From the NCBI GenBank assembly GCA_900473795.1, contig UCMT01000044.1, forward strand, positions 1 through 64,000: a DNA stretch of 64,000 bases, written 5' to 3'. This stretch comes from Hyphomicrobiales bacterium. GTDB taxonomy: Bacteria > Pseudomonadota > Alphaproteobacteria > Rhizobiales > Rhizobiaceae. A program made the position numbers and the translations under genes. The notes under the pieces were generated by a model, which was not told where the DNA came from, did no database searches, and saw only the letters and a program-made list of their open reading frames with translations. This document shows, piece after piece, positions 33,686 through 42,295 of the stretch; within the stretch, counting starts at the first letter, position 1, and each line of letters starts with the position of its first letter.

Positions 33686-36169
33686 TCAGCCTCGCATGAT
33701 CGCCCCGGCGGGGTCATAAAAAGCGCCGAGTTGGACACGGATCGGATAAAGCTTACCTGCCACCTGCACCTCGAAACGGCCTTCATCGATCCAATCCTTG
33801 GTGACGCCATTCTCGCGGTTGAGGGAAGCAAGTCCAATCATGGCGTTCAGCCTCCAACCCCAGCCGCCGGACGTGACATGACCAACGAGTGCGCCATCCT
33901 TGAAGACCGGCTCGTTGTGAATGAGATATGGACCTGTCTCAGCGGACGCACCCTCTACCAACACGGAAACGCTGCGATGCGGCGTGGCGGCACCATACGA
34001 CTGCTTCTGGCGCATCAGCGCCTCGCGACCGACAAAACCTTCCTTAGCGAGCTTCACAGCAAAGCCGAGGCCGGTTTCGATTGGCGTGTCTTCCTCACCG
34101 ATATCGTGGCCGAAGTGCCGGAAGCCCTTTTCGAGGCGGCAAGCACCGAGTGCAAACATGCCGGCGTGGCGCAGACTTAGTGGAGCGCCGGCACGCATGA
34201 TTTCGTCGTATACGTGCGCCGTGAACTCGCTCGAAATCATCAACTCATAACCGAGCTCGCCCAGGAACGAGCGGCGGATGGCCCAGACGCGCGCGAAGCC
34301 AAGGTCAATCTCGCGCGCCGCGCCGAACGGGAATGCCTCATTGGACAGGTCGTCCGCCGAAAGCTGCTGGAGGATCGCACGGGACTGCGGGCCATGTATG
34401 GTCAAAAGACCATAGGCCGAGGTCGCGTCGAAAATCTCGAAGCGCCAGGCGGGTTCTGCATGGGCGCGAATGTGGGTTTGGTCGCGGATCTGGCTTGGAT
34501 GACCGGTCACGACCATAAACTGTTCCGCGGCGATGCGGGTCACGGTGACATCCGCCTCGATCCCGCCCTTCTCGTTGAGAAACTGCGTGTAGACCGAGGT
34601 GCCGACCGCAACATCGATTTCGGCGCCGGAGACACGGTTCAGAGCCTTGACGGCATCCGGTCCCTGCACGAGGATCTTTCCGTACATCGACTGGTCAATG
34701 AGCACCGCATGATCGCGTGCTGCAAAACACTCTGCCTTGACCCGTTCCGACCAGTCCTGCCAACCCAGACTTGCACGCTCAGTCCAGCTCGGGTTTTCGA
34801 GGTCGAAGTACATCGGCACTTCCCAGCCGATACGCTCGGCCATAACGGCCCCGGCCGCAAGTAGACGGTCATGCAGCGGTACCCGGCGAACGCCGCGCGC
34901 TGTCTCGATCTGCCGGCCCGGCCAATGCAAGCCCCAATGAAGACCGACGCCTTCGGTCACACGCTCGGCATTGTAGGCCATGTTCTTCTGGAAAGGATGC
35001 GCTCGTGCGGCCAGCATCGAGGCGACAGCGCGCGGTGGTTGGCCCTCGGTCATCCAGGCTGCCATGGTGAGACCGACACCGCCAGAATTGAGGATGCCGT
35101 TCGAGTTCATGCCGGCGGCGATGAAAAGACCGGGCATTTCCGGAGCGGGACCAATGTAGGGCCGTCCGTCCGGTGTGAAGCTCTCCGGTCCATTGAAGAA
35201 GGTTTGGATACCCATCGTTTCAAGAGCCGGGAAACGGGTAAAGAACTTCTCCAGTACCGGCTCCACATGATCCATGTCGAAGGGTAGCTCGTCGAACTCG
35301 AAACTCTCCGGGATGCCCCGACGCCCCCAGGCCTTGCCGCGCGCTTCGAAGCCACCTATCAGAAGCTTGCCGGCATCCTCCTTGGTGTAAAGCCGTTCCT
35401 CAAGCACGACGAGACCAGGCAATGTGCGCGGCAGGTCGGGAATGGCTTCGGTGAGGATGTAGAAATGTTCGGCCGCGTGGAGCGGAACCGTCACGCCATG
35501 CTCGGCGGCAAAACGCAGCGACCACATGCCCGCCGCCAGAAGAACCTTCTCCGTTGCAATAACGCCCTGGTCTGTCTCGACGCCCGCCACCTTGCCGTTC
35601 CGTGTCAGGATACGAATGGCCTTCGTGTTCTCGAAGATTTGCGCGCCCCGTGCCTTGGCGCCTTTTGCCAAAGCCTGGGTCACGTCAAGTGGATTAACCT
35701 GCCCGTTCGAGGGAACAAGGAAGCCGCAATGCACATCGGACGTATCGACGAGTGGCCAAAGCTCGTTTATGTCCTCGACCGAGAGAATGCGACTTTCGAT
35801 CTTCATGCGGGCCGCATGATCCTGATTCCGGAGCAGTTGCTCGGCGCGGATATCCGACAAGGCCAGATGCAGGGTTCCGTTCTGCTTGTAACCGGTTGCC
35901 TGCCCTGTTTCGATTTCCAGTTCTGTAAAGAGGCGCGCAGTATATTTCGAAAGCTCGGTCTGCGCTGAGCTCTCACGCAACTGGCCCACAATGCCGGCCG
36001 CATGCCACGTAGTGCCGGACGCAAGCTGCTTGCGTTCCAAAAGGACGGCTCCTTCCATCCCCTTCTTCGCAAGGTGATAAAGTGTCGAGACACCGATGAT
36101 GCCGCCGCCAATAATGACGGCCGGTGCGGATGGCGGAAGAGCTTTGGTCACGTTCACAGCTGTATCCAT
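33686..36169 (-). CDS. Dimethylglycine/sarcosine dehydrogenase-like flavoprotein with folate domain
   Basis: The 827-residue protein has the full DMGDH/SARDH layout: FAD oxidoreductase (about residues 15-385, VIIGGGIIGVSTLYHLA), a short bridging domain (about 388-440), then GcvT (about 445-720) and GcvT C-terminal domains. The motif SGTTWHAAGIV contains the histidine (about 56) that carries covalent FAD in DMGDH. The folate half shows FLNEKGGIEADVTVTR and ELGYELMIS. The FAD half would oxidise an N-methyl group and the folate half convert it to methylene-THF, with electrons going to ETF. Substrate is not certain: dimethylglycine, sarcosine or another N-methyl amino acid. It overlaps the aldehyde dehydrogenase gene by 16 bases. 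Confidence 0.88.
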   Translation of the reverse strand: MDTAVNVTKALPPSAPAVIIGGGIIGVSTLYHLAKKGMEGAVLLERKQLASGTTWHAAGIVGQLRESSAQTELSKYTARLFTELEIETGQATGYKQNGTLHLALSDIRAEQLLRNQDHAARMKIESRILSVEDINELWPLVDTSDVHCGFLVPSNGQVNPLDVTQALAKGAKARGAQIFENTKAIRILTRNGKVAGVETDQGVIATEKVLLAAGMWSLRFAAEHGVTVPLHAAEHFYILTEAIPDLPRTLPGLVVLEERLYTKEDAGKLLIGGFEARGKAWGRRGIPESFEFDELPFDMDHVEPVLEKFFTRFPALETMGIQTFFNGPESFTPDGRPYIGPAPEMPGLFIAAGMNSNGILNSGGVGLTMAAWMTEGQPPRAVASMLAARAHPFQKNMAYNAERVTEGVGLHWGLHWPGRQIETARGVRRVPLHDRLLAAGAVMAERIGWEVPMYFDLENPSWTERASLGWQDWSERVKAECFAARDHAVLIDQSMYGKILVQGPDAVKALNRVSGAEIDVAVGTSVYTQFLNEKGGIEADVTVTRIAAEQFMVVTGHPSQIRDQTHIRAHAEPAWRFEIFDATSAYGLLTIHGPQSRAILQQLSADDLSNEAFPFGAAREIDLGFARVWAIRRSFLGELGYELMISSEFTAHVYDEIMRAGAPLSLRHAGMFALGACRLEKGFRHFGHDIGEEDTPIETGLGFAVKLAKEGFVGREALMRQKQSYGAATPHRSVSVLVEGASAETGPYLIHNEPVFKDGALVGHVTSGGWGWRLNAMIGLASLNRENGVTKDWIDEGRFEVQVAGKLYPIRVQLGAFYDPAGAIMRG

Positions 36170-37635
36170 GCAGTCTTGAGGTCGAGATATTTATCGAGTG
36201 CGTGCGGAGACTTGTCATGGCCATTGCCAGACTGCTTGACACCACCAAGCGGCACGGTGAGGTCCGAGCCGCCATAGGTGTTGACGTGTACCAAGCCAGC
36301 GCGAAGGCTCTCCACCATTCGATGTGCCCGCGAAAGATTGGAGGTCCAAACCGCAGACGCCAGGCCGAAATCAGTGCCATTTGCCACGCGGATAGCATCC
36401 GCTTCGTCGGTAAAGGGCGTGATGGCGAGGACAGGGCCAAAGACCTCGTTCCGCGAAACTTCCATTTCCGGACGAACCTTTGACAGGACGGTAGGCGCCA
36501 TGAACCACCCTCCCGTCTCCTGCAGGACGCGGCCGCCGCCGGTTAAAAGCTCAGCACCTTCCATTTGAGCCCGCGCGGCAAAGCCGAGACTACGGTCCAG
36601 ATGTGTCTCAGAGTTGAGGGCGCCGGCTTCGGTCGTGAGATCAAGCGGATCTCCAACCTTCATGGACGCAGCGATCTTTGCCACCTTGTCTGCGAACTGG
36701 TCGGCAATTGACGCCTCGACCAGGAGACGCGACCCTGCAATGCAGACCTGACCGGAATTACGGAAGATGCCGTAAGCAGCGACTTTCGCTGCCTTGTCCA
36801 GGTCGGGCGCGTCGGCAAAGACAATGTTCGGGCTCTTGCCACCAAGTTCGAGATAGACCCGCTTCAGGTTGGAACGGGCGGAATATTCGAGAAGTTTTCG
36901 CCCGACGCCACCGGAGCCGGTGAAGGCCATCACGTCGACGTCCATCGACAACCCAAGTGCTTCGCCGGCAACAGCACCCTGTCCCGTTACCACATTGAAG
37001 ACGCCAGGCGGAACGCCGGCTTCAAGCGCCAACTCGGCAATCCGCAGCAAAGTGAGCGAAGCGGTCTCCGCAGGCTTCAGCACGACACTGTTGCCGGCTG
37101 CGAGTGCGGGCGCAATTTTCCAGGCGCCGATCATCAGCGGGAAGTTCCAGGGCACAATGACAGCCACCACACCAATCGGCTGCCTGTGCACCAGCGCGAG
37201 CACATCGCTCTGGGTCGGCGCAATCTCGCCGTATGTCTTATCGATCAGCTCCGCATAGTACCGGAAGGTCGAAGCCGCACTCATGGGTTCGGCCTTCAAC
37301 GCCATGGCGATTTCGGTGCCGTTGTCGCGCACGCCAAGGACCGCGATCTTCAGGGCTTCTTTCTCGATGAGGTCGGCCAGCTTCAGCAGCACCTTCTTCC
37401 GGTGGCTAGGCGCCGTCCGCGACCAGACTCCCGCCTCAAACGCGGCGCGGGCCGACTGGCAGGCGAGATTGACATCCTCCCGGCCCGCATCGGCAAGGGT
37501 TGTTAGACGCGTTCCGTCGAGCGGCGAGAGAACCTCGAGATCGTGACCGGATAGGGCGGAGCGCAACTTGCCGTCAATAAGTAGGCCTTGCGGCGGGATG
37601 TGATCCCCCCGCATCGCATTGATCTGGTCCTGCAT
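36154..37635 (-). CDS. NAD(P)-dependent aldehyde dehydrogenase (PuuC/betaine-aldehyde type)
   Basis: The 493-residue enzyme oxidises an aldehyde to a carboxylate. It shows PWNFPLMIGAWKIAPALAAG, the glycine motif FTGSGGVGRKL, the general base Glu in LELGGKSPNIVF and the nucleophile Cys in NSGQVCIAGSRLLV, plus NEVFGPVLAITPF. Nearest known types are gamma-glutamyl-aminoaldehyde, aminobutyraldehyde and betaine aldehyde dehydrogenases. It lies between the TctA gene (1-base overlap) and the DMGDH-like gene. With the aminotransferase at 42.3 kb it could oxidise a semialdehyde from the deaminated amine; formaldehyde is a less likely substrate. Confidence 0.88.
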   Translation of the reverse strand: MQDQINAMRGDHIPPQGLLIDGKLRSALSGHDLEVLSPLDGTRLTTLADAGREDVNLACQSARAAFEAGVWSRTAPSHRKKVLLKLADLIEKEALKIAVLGVRDNGTEIAMALKAEPMSAASTFRYYAELIDKTYGEIAPTQSDVLALVHRQPIGVVAVIVPWNFPLMIGAWKIAPALAAGNSVVLKPAETASLTLLRIAELALEAGVPPGVFNVVTGQGAVAGEALGLSMDVDVMAFTGSGGVGRKLLEYSARSNLKRVYLELGGKSPNIVFADAPDLDKAAKVAAYGIFRNSGQVCIAGSRLLVEASIADQFADKVAKIAASMKVGDPLDLTTEAGALNSETHLDRSLGFAARAQMEGAELLTGGGRVLQETGGWFMAPTVLSKVRPEMEVSRNEVFGPVLAITPFTDEADAIRVANGTDFGLASAVWTSNLSRAHRMVESLRAGLVHVNTYGGSDLTVPLGGVKQSGNGHDKSPHALDKYLDLKTAWIQL

Positions 37636-39125
37636 CAGCTTGCCTCCACAGTCTTATTCCTGAAGTGGTTCCAGGTAAAAGTCGCGACGGCGACGACAGC
37701 AAGCGTGAGAAACGCCGCAGCGAGAGGACGCGTCAGGAAAATCGTCGGATCTCCGTCTGAGATGCTGAAGGCCTGCTTGATCCTGCCTTCCATCATTGGT
37801 CCGAGCACAAGCCCGACTACCATCGGGAAAGCCGGCACTCCGTTCTTCAACATGAAGCGGCCCACAATGGCGAATGCCAGTGCGACCAAACCGTCCGTAA
37901 TGCGGAAGTTCTGCGTATATGTGCCGATAAAGCCCAGAATCATGATCGCAGCGCCGATAACGCGCGGCGAGATTGACGACAGGCGCACAACATATTTGGT
38001 GAAGATCAGCAGGAAGATCATCACGAAGATGTTGAGCAGGAACAGTGAAATGTAGAGGCCAGAAATGAAGTCCGCATGCTCAATGAAAAGCTGCGGCCCG
38101 GGCACGATGTTGTGGATCATGAACACCGCTAGCAGCATAGCCATCAGCGGATCGGCCGGAATGCCCAACGAAAGCAGCGGCACGAGAACGGTCGAGGTGC
38201 AGGCGTTGATAGAGACTTCGGACGCCACCAGACCTTCAGGCGAACCCTTGCCGAACTCCTCCGGCTTCTTCGAGAAGCGGCGGGCAAGCGAATAGGATAG
38301 GAACTGCGCCCCGAATTCGCCGACGCCCGGAAGCAGCCCCATAACGAGCCCGATGAGCGATGACCGGATCACGGTTGCACGGTACTTGAAAACTTCGAAC
38401 AGACCAACAAACCGTCCGGTCGACGAGAGGTTCTCCGGTACTTTTGGCGGCGACTTAGTTTCGAGCAAGATGAAGGCCTGGCTCAGCGCAAAGAGGCCGA
38501 TGACCATTGGCACCATTGGAATACCGCCCAGCAGCCAAGTCTGATCGAAGGTGTAGCGCAGCGTATGGTGCGGGCTCTCGAAGCCGACGGTTCCGAGGAA
38601 CATTCCGATGCCGAACGTCAAGATCGCGCCACGGATGTTCTGGTGATGAGCAAGAACGACCGAAACCGATGCGAGGATCATGACCGCCGCGAATTCCGGC
38701 GGGCCGAATTTTGCAGCAATCTTGGCCATGAAGGGGGCCAGAAAGATTAGTGCGAGAATCGAGATTATGCCGCCGACGAAGGACGATGAATAGGCCAGCG
38801 ACAGGGCCCGCATCGGCTGGCCCTTTTGCGCCAGCGGATAGCCGTCATATGTCGTCAGCACGTTGACCGGCGTTCCGGGTACTCTAATCAGGATCGCCGG
38901 AATGGCTCCACCATACCATGCACCACCATAGCATCCGAGCAGAAGGATAATGCCTGGAAGCGGCTCCATAGTCAGCGTGAACGGCAGGGCGATGGCCATC
39001 GCGCCGGCGGGCTCCATGCCTGGAATTGCGCCAACCAGGATCCCGGCGATGGCACCGATCAGGAGCGCGGCGATCACCTGCCATTGTGCGACCTCCTGGA
39101 AGCCGAGGATGATCGAATCCATCAT
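37635..39125 (-). CDS. tctA: Tripartite tricarboxylate-type transporter, large membrane subunit
   Basis: The 496-residue protein is the large membrane subunit (about 12 hydrophobic segments) of a TctABC transporter, a secondary carrier using a periplasmic binding protein. Motifs include GAIAGILVGAIPGMEPAGAM, GGAIPAILIRVPGTP, LIGLVMGLLPGVGEFGAQFL and LGIPADPLMAMLL. The start was set where ATGATG overlaps the tctB stop. The family imports carboxylates widely, not only citrate, so the pathway substrate, a zwitterionic amino acid derivative, is a plausible cargo. Confidence 0.9.
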   Translation of the reverse strand: MMDSIILGFQEVAQWQVIAALLIGAIAGILVGAIPGMEPAGAMAIALPFTLTMEPLPGIILLLGCYGGAWYGGAIPAILIRVPGTPVNVLTTYDGYPLAQKGQPMRALSLAYSSSFVGGIISILALIFLAPFMAKIAAKFGPPEFAAVMILASVSVVLAHHQNIRGAILTFGIGMFLGTVGFESPHHTLRYTFDQTWLLGGIPMVPMVIGLFALSQAFILLETKSPPKVPENLSSTGRFVGLFEVFKYRATVIRSSLIGLVMGLLPGVGEFGAQFLSYSLARRFSKKPEEFGKGSPEGLVASEVSINACTSTVLVPLLSLGIPADPLMAMLLAVFMIHNIVPGPQLFIEHADFISGLYISLFLLNIFVMIFLLIFTKYVVRLSSISPRVIGAAIMILGFIGTYTQNFRITDGLVALAFAIVGRFMLKNGVPAFPMVVGLVLGPMMEGRIKQAFSISDGDPTIFLTRPLAAAFLTLAVVAVATFTWNHFRNKTVEAS

Positions 39126-39703
39126 AGATATTCTCCAAGCGCGTTGCCTACCCAATCAGGGAAGACAAGCATGATAGGGGGGAGTGGGAACCAGATGCCG
39201 AGGCCGACGCGGAAGGCGAGAACGATTGCCACGGTGACAGCGAGCCCGGTAAGGCTCCACTTCGCACCCCGAAGACCTGACATGAAATATAGGACCTGCA
39301 TGAAGAGGATGGAGGCCAACGTGAACCCAATCAGCCATACCCCGCCGATGAAGGCCAAGAAGGTGGCTGCATAGGCGAGACACCTCCCCATCCCTGCAAA
39401 GGCTTCCTTTGCCTTCGCAGAAAATCCCGGGTTCCGGCGCAGCCTGAGACAATCTAAGGCCAGTCCGCCGCCGCCGAGAAGGGCGACTATCAGCACGATG
39501 AAAGGCCAGGACCACGGCTCCTGGATCCAGCCGAGTGGACGCTTGCCTGCGACCGTCGCAAAGGGCAGAAGAATGAGCGCGAACGCTGCAAAAATCCAGA
39601 ATAGGGTCCCTGCCGTGGATGCGGCTTCGGGTGTGACTTCATCCTCAAACTGCGGCGTTTCCGCATCCGCAGCCGTTGGGATGTGATCGACATGGGCAGT
39701 CAT
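39122..39703 (-). CDS. tctB: Tripartite tricarboxylate-type transporter, small membrane subunit
   Basis: The 193-residue protein has about four to five hydrophobic helices (for example LFWIFAAFALILLPFATVAG and PWSWPFIVLIVALLGGGGLA) after a polar N-terminus. This fits the poorly conserved TctB subunit. I chose the ATG at 39703, preceded by AGGATATC, over a GTG at 39721. Its stop overlaps the tctA start. It belongs with the tctC and tctA genes on either side. Confidence 0.82.
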   Translation of the reverse strand: MTAHVDHIPTAADAETPQFEDEVTPEAASTAGTLFWIFAAFALILLPFATVAGKRPLGWIQEPWSWPFIVLIVALLGGGGLALDCLRLRRNPGFSAKAKEAFAGMGRCLAYAATFLAFIGGVWLIGFTLASILFMQVLYFMSGLRGAKWSLTGLAVTVAIVLAFRVGLGIWFPLPPIMLVFPDWVGNALGEYL

Positions 39704-39742
39704 GGCGCGATATCCTGACACGTTATAGACCGATGCGAAGAC

Positions 39743-40681
39743 TTATTTCTTCATCTTCGAGAAGAGGTCTTTGACCGCTTCAAAATCCTTGTCGATGCGT
39801 GCCTGCGCCTCGGCTGGGCCCTGCCAATAGACTTCTGCGCCGGTTGTGGCCGAGATTTGCTTAACCTGCTCTGACATCATCGCCTTTTCCGCGATTGATC
39901 CGAGCAAATCCTTCACCTCCTGGGGCGTGCCCTTCGGGACAAAGAGACCAGACCACAGAGCAAAGGTGGGACCCGTGATCTGGTCCCGCAGCAGAGGCGC
40001 CTCAGGGAAGACAGAAATCGGCTTTTCGGTGTAGGCGGCGAGAACCTTGATGTCGTCTTTACAAGCTAGAACCAGCCCAACCGTAGAGTTCATCACGTCC
40101 GCATCGCCGTTGGCTAGCGTCGTACAGTCCGTCACGTCATAGCCGGTTTCAGTTGAGAACTTAAACCCGAGCTGACGCGCAGCCTCAAACGTTTGTTGTG
40201 CGGGGATGGTCTCGAAGCCGAAATGCGCCAGCTTGACCGGGTTCTTCTTCGCATATTCAGCCAGTTCAGCAAGATTATTGTAGGGCGCATCCTTCTTTGC
40301 GGCCAGGATAAAGGGGAAGTTCATATTGAGGCCGACGACTTCCATGTCTTCGCGCCCGAAGGGCGTGATGCCTTGAACGATGTAGCTCGTCGGTATGTCG
40401 ATCAGAAAGTTGCCAACCGTGTAGCCGTCGGCGGCGGAGGTCAGCACAGATTGGGCACCTTCGACACCGTATCCGCCGGGTCGATTGACAACCTTCGCGG
40501 GGACGCCTGTCTGCTTCGTAAATTCTTCCGCTATCAGGCGCACTAGCTGATCATCGACGTCCCCCGGCGGCCAGGGTTCGATGATCGTGATAGGCCGCTC
40601 CGGGTATTCGGCGAGAGCGTTTCCGACCATTCCGGTTGTCGCCATGAGCGCAACAAGAGCGCCGTTCAGGAAATTTTTCAT
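39743..40681 (-). CDS. tctC: Tripartite tricarboxylate-type transporter, periplasmic binding protein
   Basis: The 312-residue protein has a signal peptide (KNFLNGALVALMATTGMVGN then ALAEYPE) and a TctC/Bug-type binding domain: YPERPITIIEPWPPGDVDDQ, VVNRPGGYGVEGAQSVLTSA and SGLFVPKGTPQEVKDLL. Bug proteins capture carboxylate solutes. In the common motif the strand reads 'PWPPGG'; here the second Gly is Asp, in the ligand-facing loop, so specificity may be unusual. As first gene of the minus-strand operon it marks the promoter, facing the iclR gene across 112 bases. Confidence 0.9.
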   Translation of the reverse strand: MKNFLNGALVALMATTGMVGNALAEYPERPITIIEPWPPGDVDDQLVRLIAEEFTKQTGVPAKVVNRPGGYGVEGAQSVLTSAADGYTVGNFLIDIPTSYIVQGITPFGREDMEVVGLNMNFPFILAAKKDAPYNNLAELAEYAKKNPVKLAHFGFETIPAQQTFEAARQLGFKFSTETGYDVTDCTTLANGDADVMNSTVGLVLACKDDIKVLAAYTEKPISVFPEAPLLRDQITGPTFALWSGLFVPKGTPQEVKDLLGSIAEKAMMSEQVKQISATTGAEVYWQGPAEAQARIDKDFEAVKDLFSKMKK

Positions 40682-40793
40682 TCGATTCCTCCAGTTGGGT
40701 TGCGTGCTGTTCCATTATTATCTACGCTGTTTCAAACATGTTGCATCCGCGACTAGTTTCTGTCAAGTATCTAAAGATTGCGGGGATTAGAAA
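40682..40793. promoter_or_regulatory. Divergent promoter region tctC/iclR
   Basis: This 112-base gap separates the starts of the 14-gene minus-strand operon and the plus-strand iclR operon, so both promoters and any IclR site must lie here. A short GTTT-C-AAAC dyad (40729-40737) is the only symmetric element I saw. On the minus strand a TAGATAATAAT stretch (about 40713-40723 on the plus coordinate scale) is a possible -10 region, without a convincing -35. Confidence 0.45.
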
Positions 40794-41618
40794 ATGATCG
40801 AGAGCAAAGACAAGCGCCCTGGTTCCACCATGAAAACGATCGACAAAGCCATGTTTTTACTTGGCTTTTTCGCGCCTGAAACGCCTGAATATCGACTTAG
40901 CGATCTTGCGCGCGCAGCTGACATGGACAAGGTCACAACGATGCGGATCCTCGCTTCGCTTGTTGCCAGTGGTTTTGTGGAACAGCACCCGGAGACCCGG
41001 CGCTACCGTCTGGGCACCGCAGTCCTGCGGCTCGCCCGCATCCGTGAGGCGAGTTTTCCGGTGATTGCGGTACTACAGCCGATACTTGAGACCCTAACGG
41101 GAGAGGTCGGGGAATCGACGCATGCATGCTTATTCTCCGGCAAGGGCATGACGACAATCGCTATTGCCGAGCCGCACCGATCTACGAGAGTATTTATTGA
41201 TCCGGCGCAGCCTCTTCCCATCCACGCCACAGCTTCCGGCCTGGTGTTTCTGGCCTACGCAGACGATGCGATCGTCAATGAAGCTCTGCGGCGCCTCAAT
41301 GTCCCGACAACCTATACCGATAGCACCGTCAAGTCTGAGACTGAGCTTCGACAGCGGCTTGAGGAGATACGGAAGAACGGCTGCGCCATCTCCAGCAGGA
41401 GTTTTGAAAATGACGTCACTGGTATCGCCGCTCCAATTTTCAATTGGCACGGCAAGATCCAGGCGACGATCTCAGCGGCATGCATCTCCACGCGCATGAC
41501 ACCAGAGCTGGAACGCGAAATTGAGGGCGTCGTGCTGCGGGCATCGGTCACGGCAACCCGGGCGATGGGTGGAGAGCCGCCGAATACCTTTCTCATGAAG
41601 ATCAAGGAGAACGCATAA
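40794..41618 (+). CDS. IclR-family regulator
   Basis: The 274-residue protein has an N-terminal winged helix (about residues 12-75, TIDKAMFLLGFFAPETPEYRL and DKVTTMRILASLVASGFVE) and a C-terminal IclR effector domain (about 90-260) with FIDPAQPLPIHATASGLVFL, NGCAISSRSFENDVTGIAAP and ATISAACISTRM. It is divergent from the tct-demethylase operon and directly followed by the HAD and aminotransferase genes, so it probably controls both sets in response to the substrate or an intermediate. Start at 40794; MKTIDKAM (40830) is an alternative. Confidence 0.9.
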   Translation: MIESKDKRPGSTMKTIDKAMFLLGFFAPETPEYRLSDLARAADMDKVTTMRILASLVASGFVEQHPETRRYRLGTAVLRLARIREASFPVIAVLQPILETLTGEVGESTHACLFSGKGMTTIAIAEPHRSTRVFIDPAQPLPIHATASGLVFLAYADDAIVNEALRRLNVPTTYTDSTVKSETELRQRLEEIRKNGCAISSRSFENDVTGIAAPIFNWHGKIQATISAACISTRMTPELEREIEGVVLRASVTATRAMGGEPPNTFLMKIKENA

Positions 41619-42266
41619 ATGACGCGAAGAGCACTGGTGCTGGACTTTGGAGGAGTGATATCGAAGACCCTCTTCGAGACGCACGACCTGAGCGAAAGGG
41701 CGCTCGACCTTGCCGCTGGTGCTTTGACTTGGCGTGGCCCTTTTGACGTCGAGACGGATCCGCTCTGGCGCGACATGCAAGCCGGCGTCATCACCGAACG
41801 AGACTATTGGACGACGCGGGCGCGCGAGACCGGACGGCTTGTGGGCAAGGATTGGGACACCCTACCGCCGTTCCTGACCGCCGTTCGCGGCAACGATCCA
41901 TCGGAGGTCATCCGTCCCGAAGCGCTTGAAGCGATCGGCGCAGCAAAGCGTGCGGGCCATCGATTGGCCATTTTGTCCAATGAACTCGATCTCTTCTATG
42001 GCAAGGAGTTCCGCGCCAAGCTGCCGTTCCTCGCCGATTTCGATGTGATCGTCGATGCCACCTATACCGAGATCCTGAAGCCCGACCCACGCGCTTTCGC
42101 CTTTATTACCAACGGCCTTTCCATAGCCGCCGGCGACTGCGTTTTTGTCGATGATCAGTTGAAGAACATTCGTGGTGGTGAGGCCGTTGGGATGTCCTGC
42201 GTGCATTTCGATGTAACCCGCCCAGGCGCTAGCTATGAGCGCGCCCTCTCGCTTCTTTCCGCCTGA
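41619..42266 (+). CDS. HAD-superfamily hydrolase
   Basis: The 215-residue protein is a subfamily IA haloacid dehalogenase-like hydrolase. Motif I is LVLDFGGVIS (nucleophile Asp about residue 9), motif II AILSNELD, motif III the Lys in ILKPDPRAF and motif IV CVFVDDQLKNI. An alpha-helical cap lies between motifs I and II. It starts on the base after the iclR stop and is followed by the aminotransferase gene after 29 bases, so it is co-transcribed. Such enzymes hydrolyse phosphate esters or C-halogen bonds. Its role in this pathway is unclear. Confidence 0.85.
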   Translation: MTRRALVLDFGGVISKTLFETHDLSERALDLAAGALTWRGPFDVETDPLWRDMQAGVITERDYWTTRARETGRLVGKDWDTLPPFLTAVRGNDPSEVIRPEALEAIGAAKRAGHRLAILSNELDLFYGKEFRAKLPFLADFDVIVDATYTEILKPDPRAFAFITNGLSIAAGDCVFVDDQLKNIRGGEAVGMSCVHFDVTRPGASYERALSLLSA

Positions 42267-42295
42267 ACAAAACCGATTCCAAGGAGTACGATACG

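Noticed and set aside
32744-34180. 478-codon plus-strand frame opposite the UPF0261 and DMGDH-like genes
   Set aside because: Crosses a gene boundary on the coding strand and has no recognisable motif; antisense artefact.
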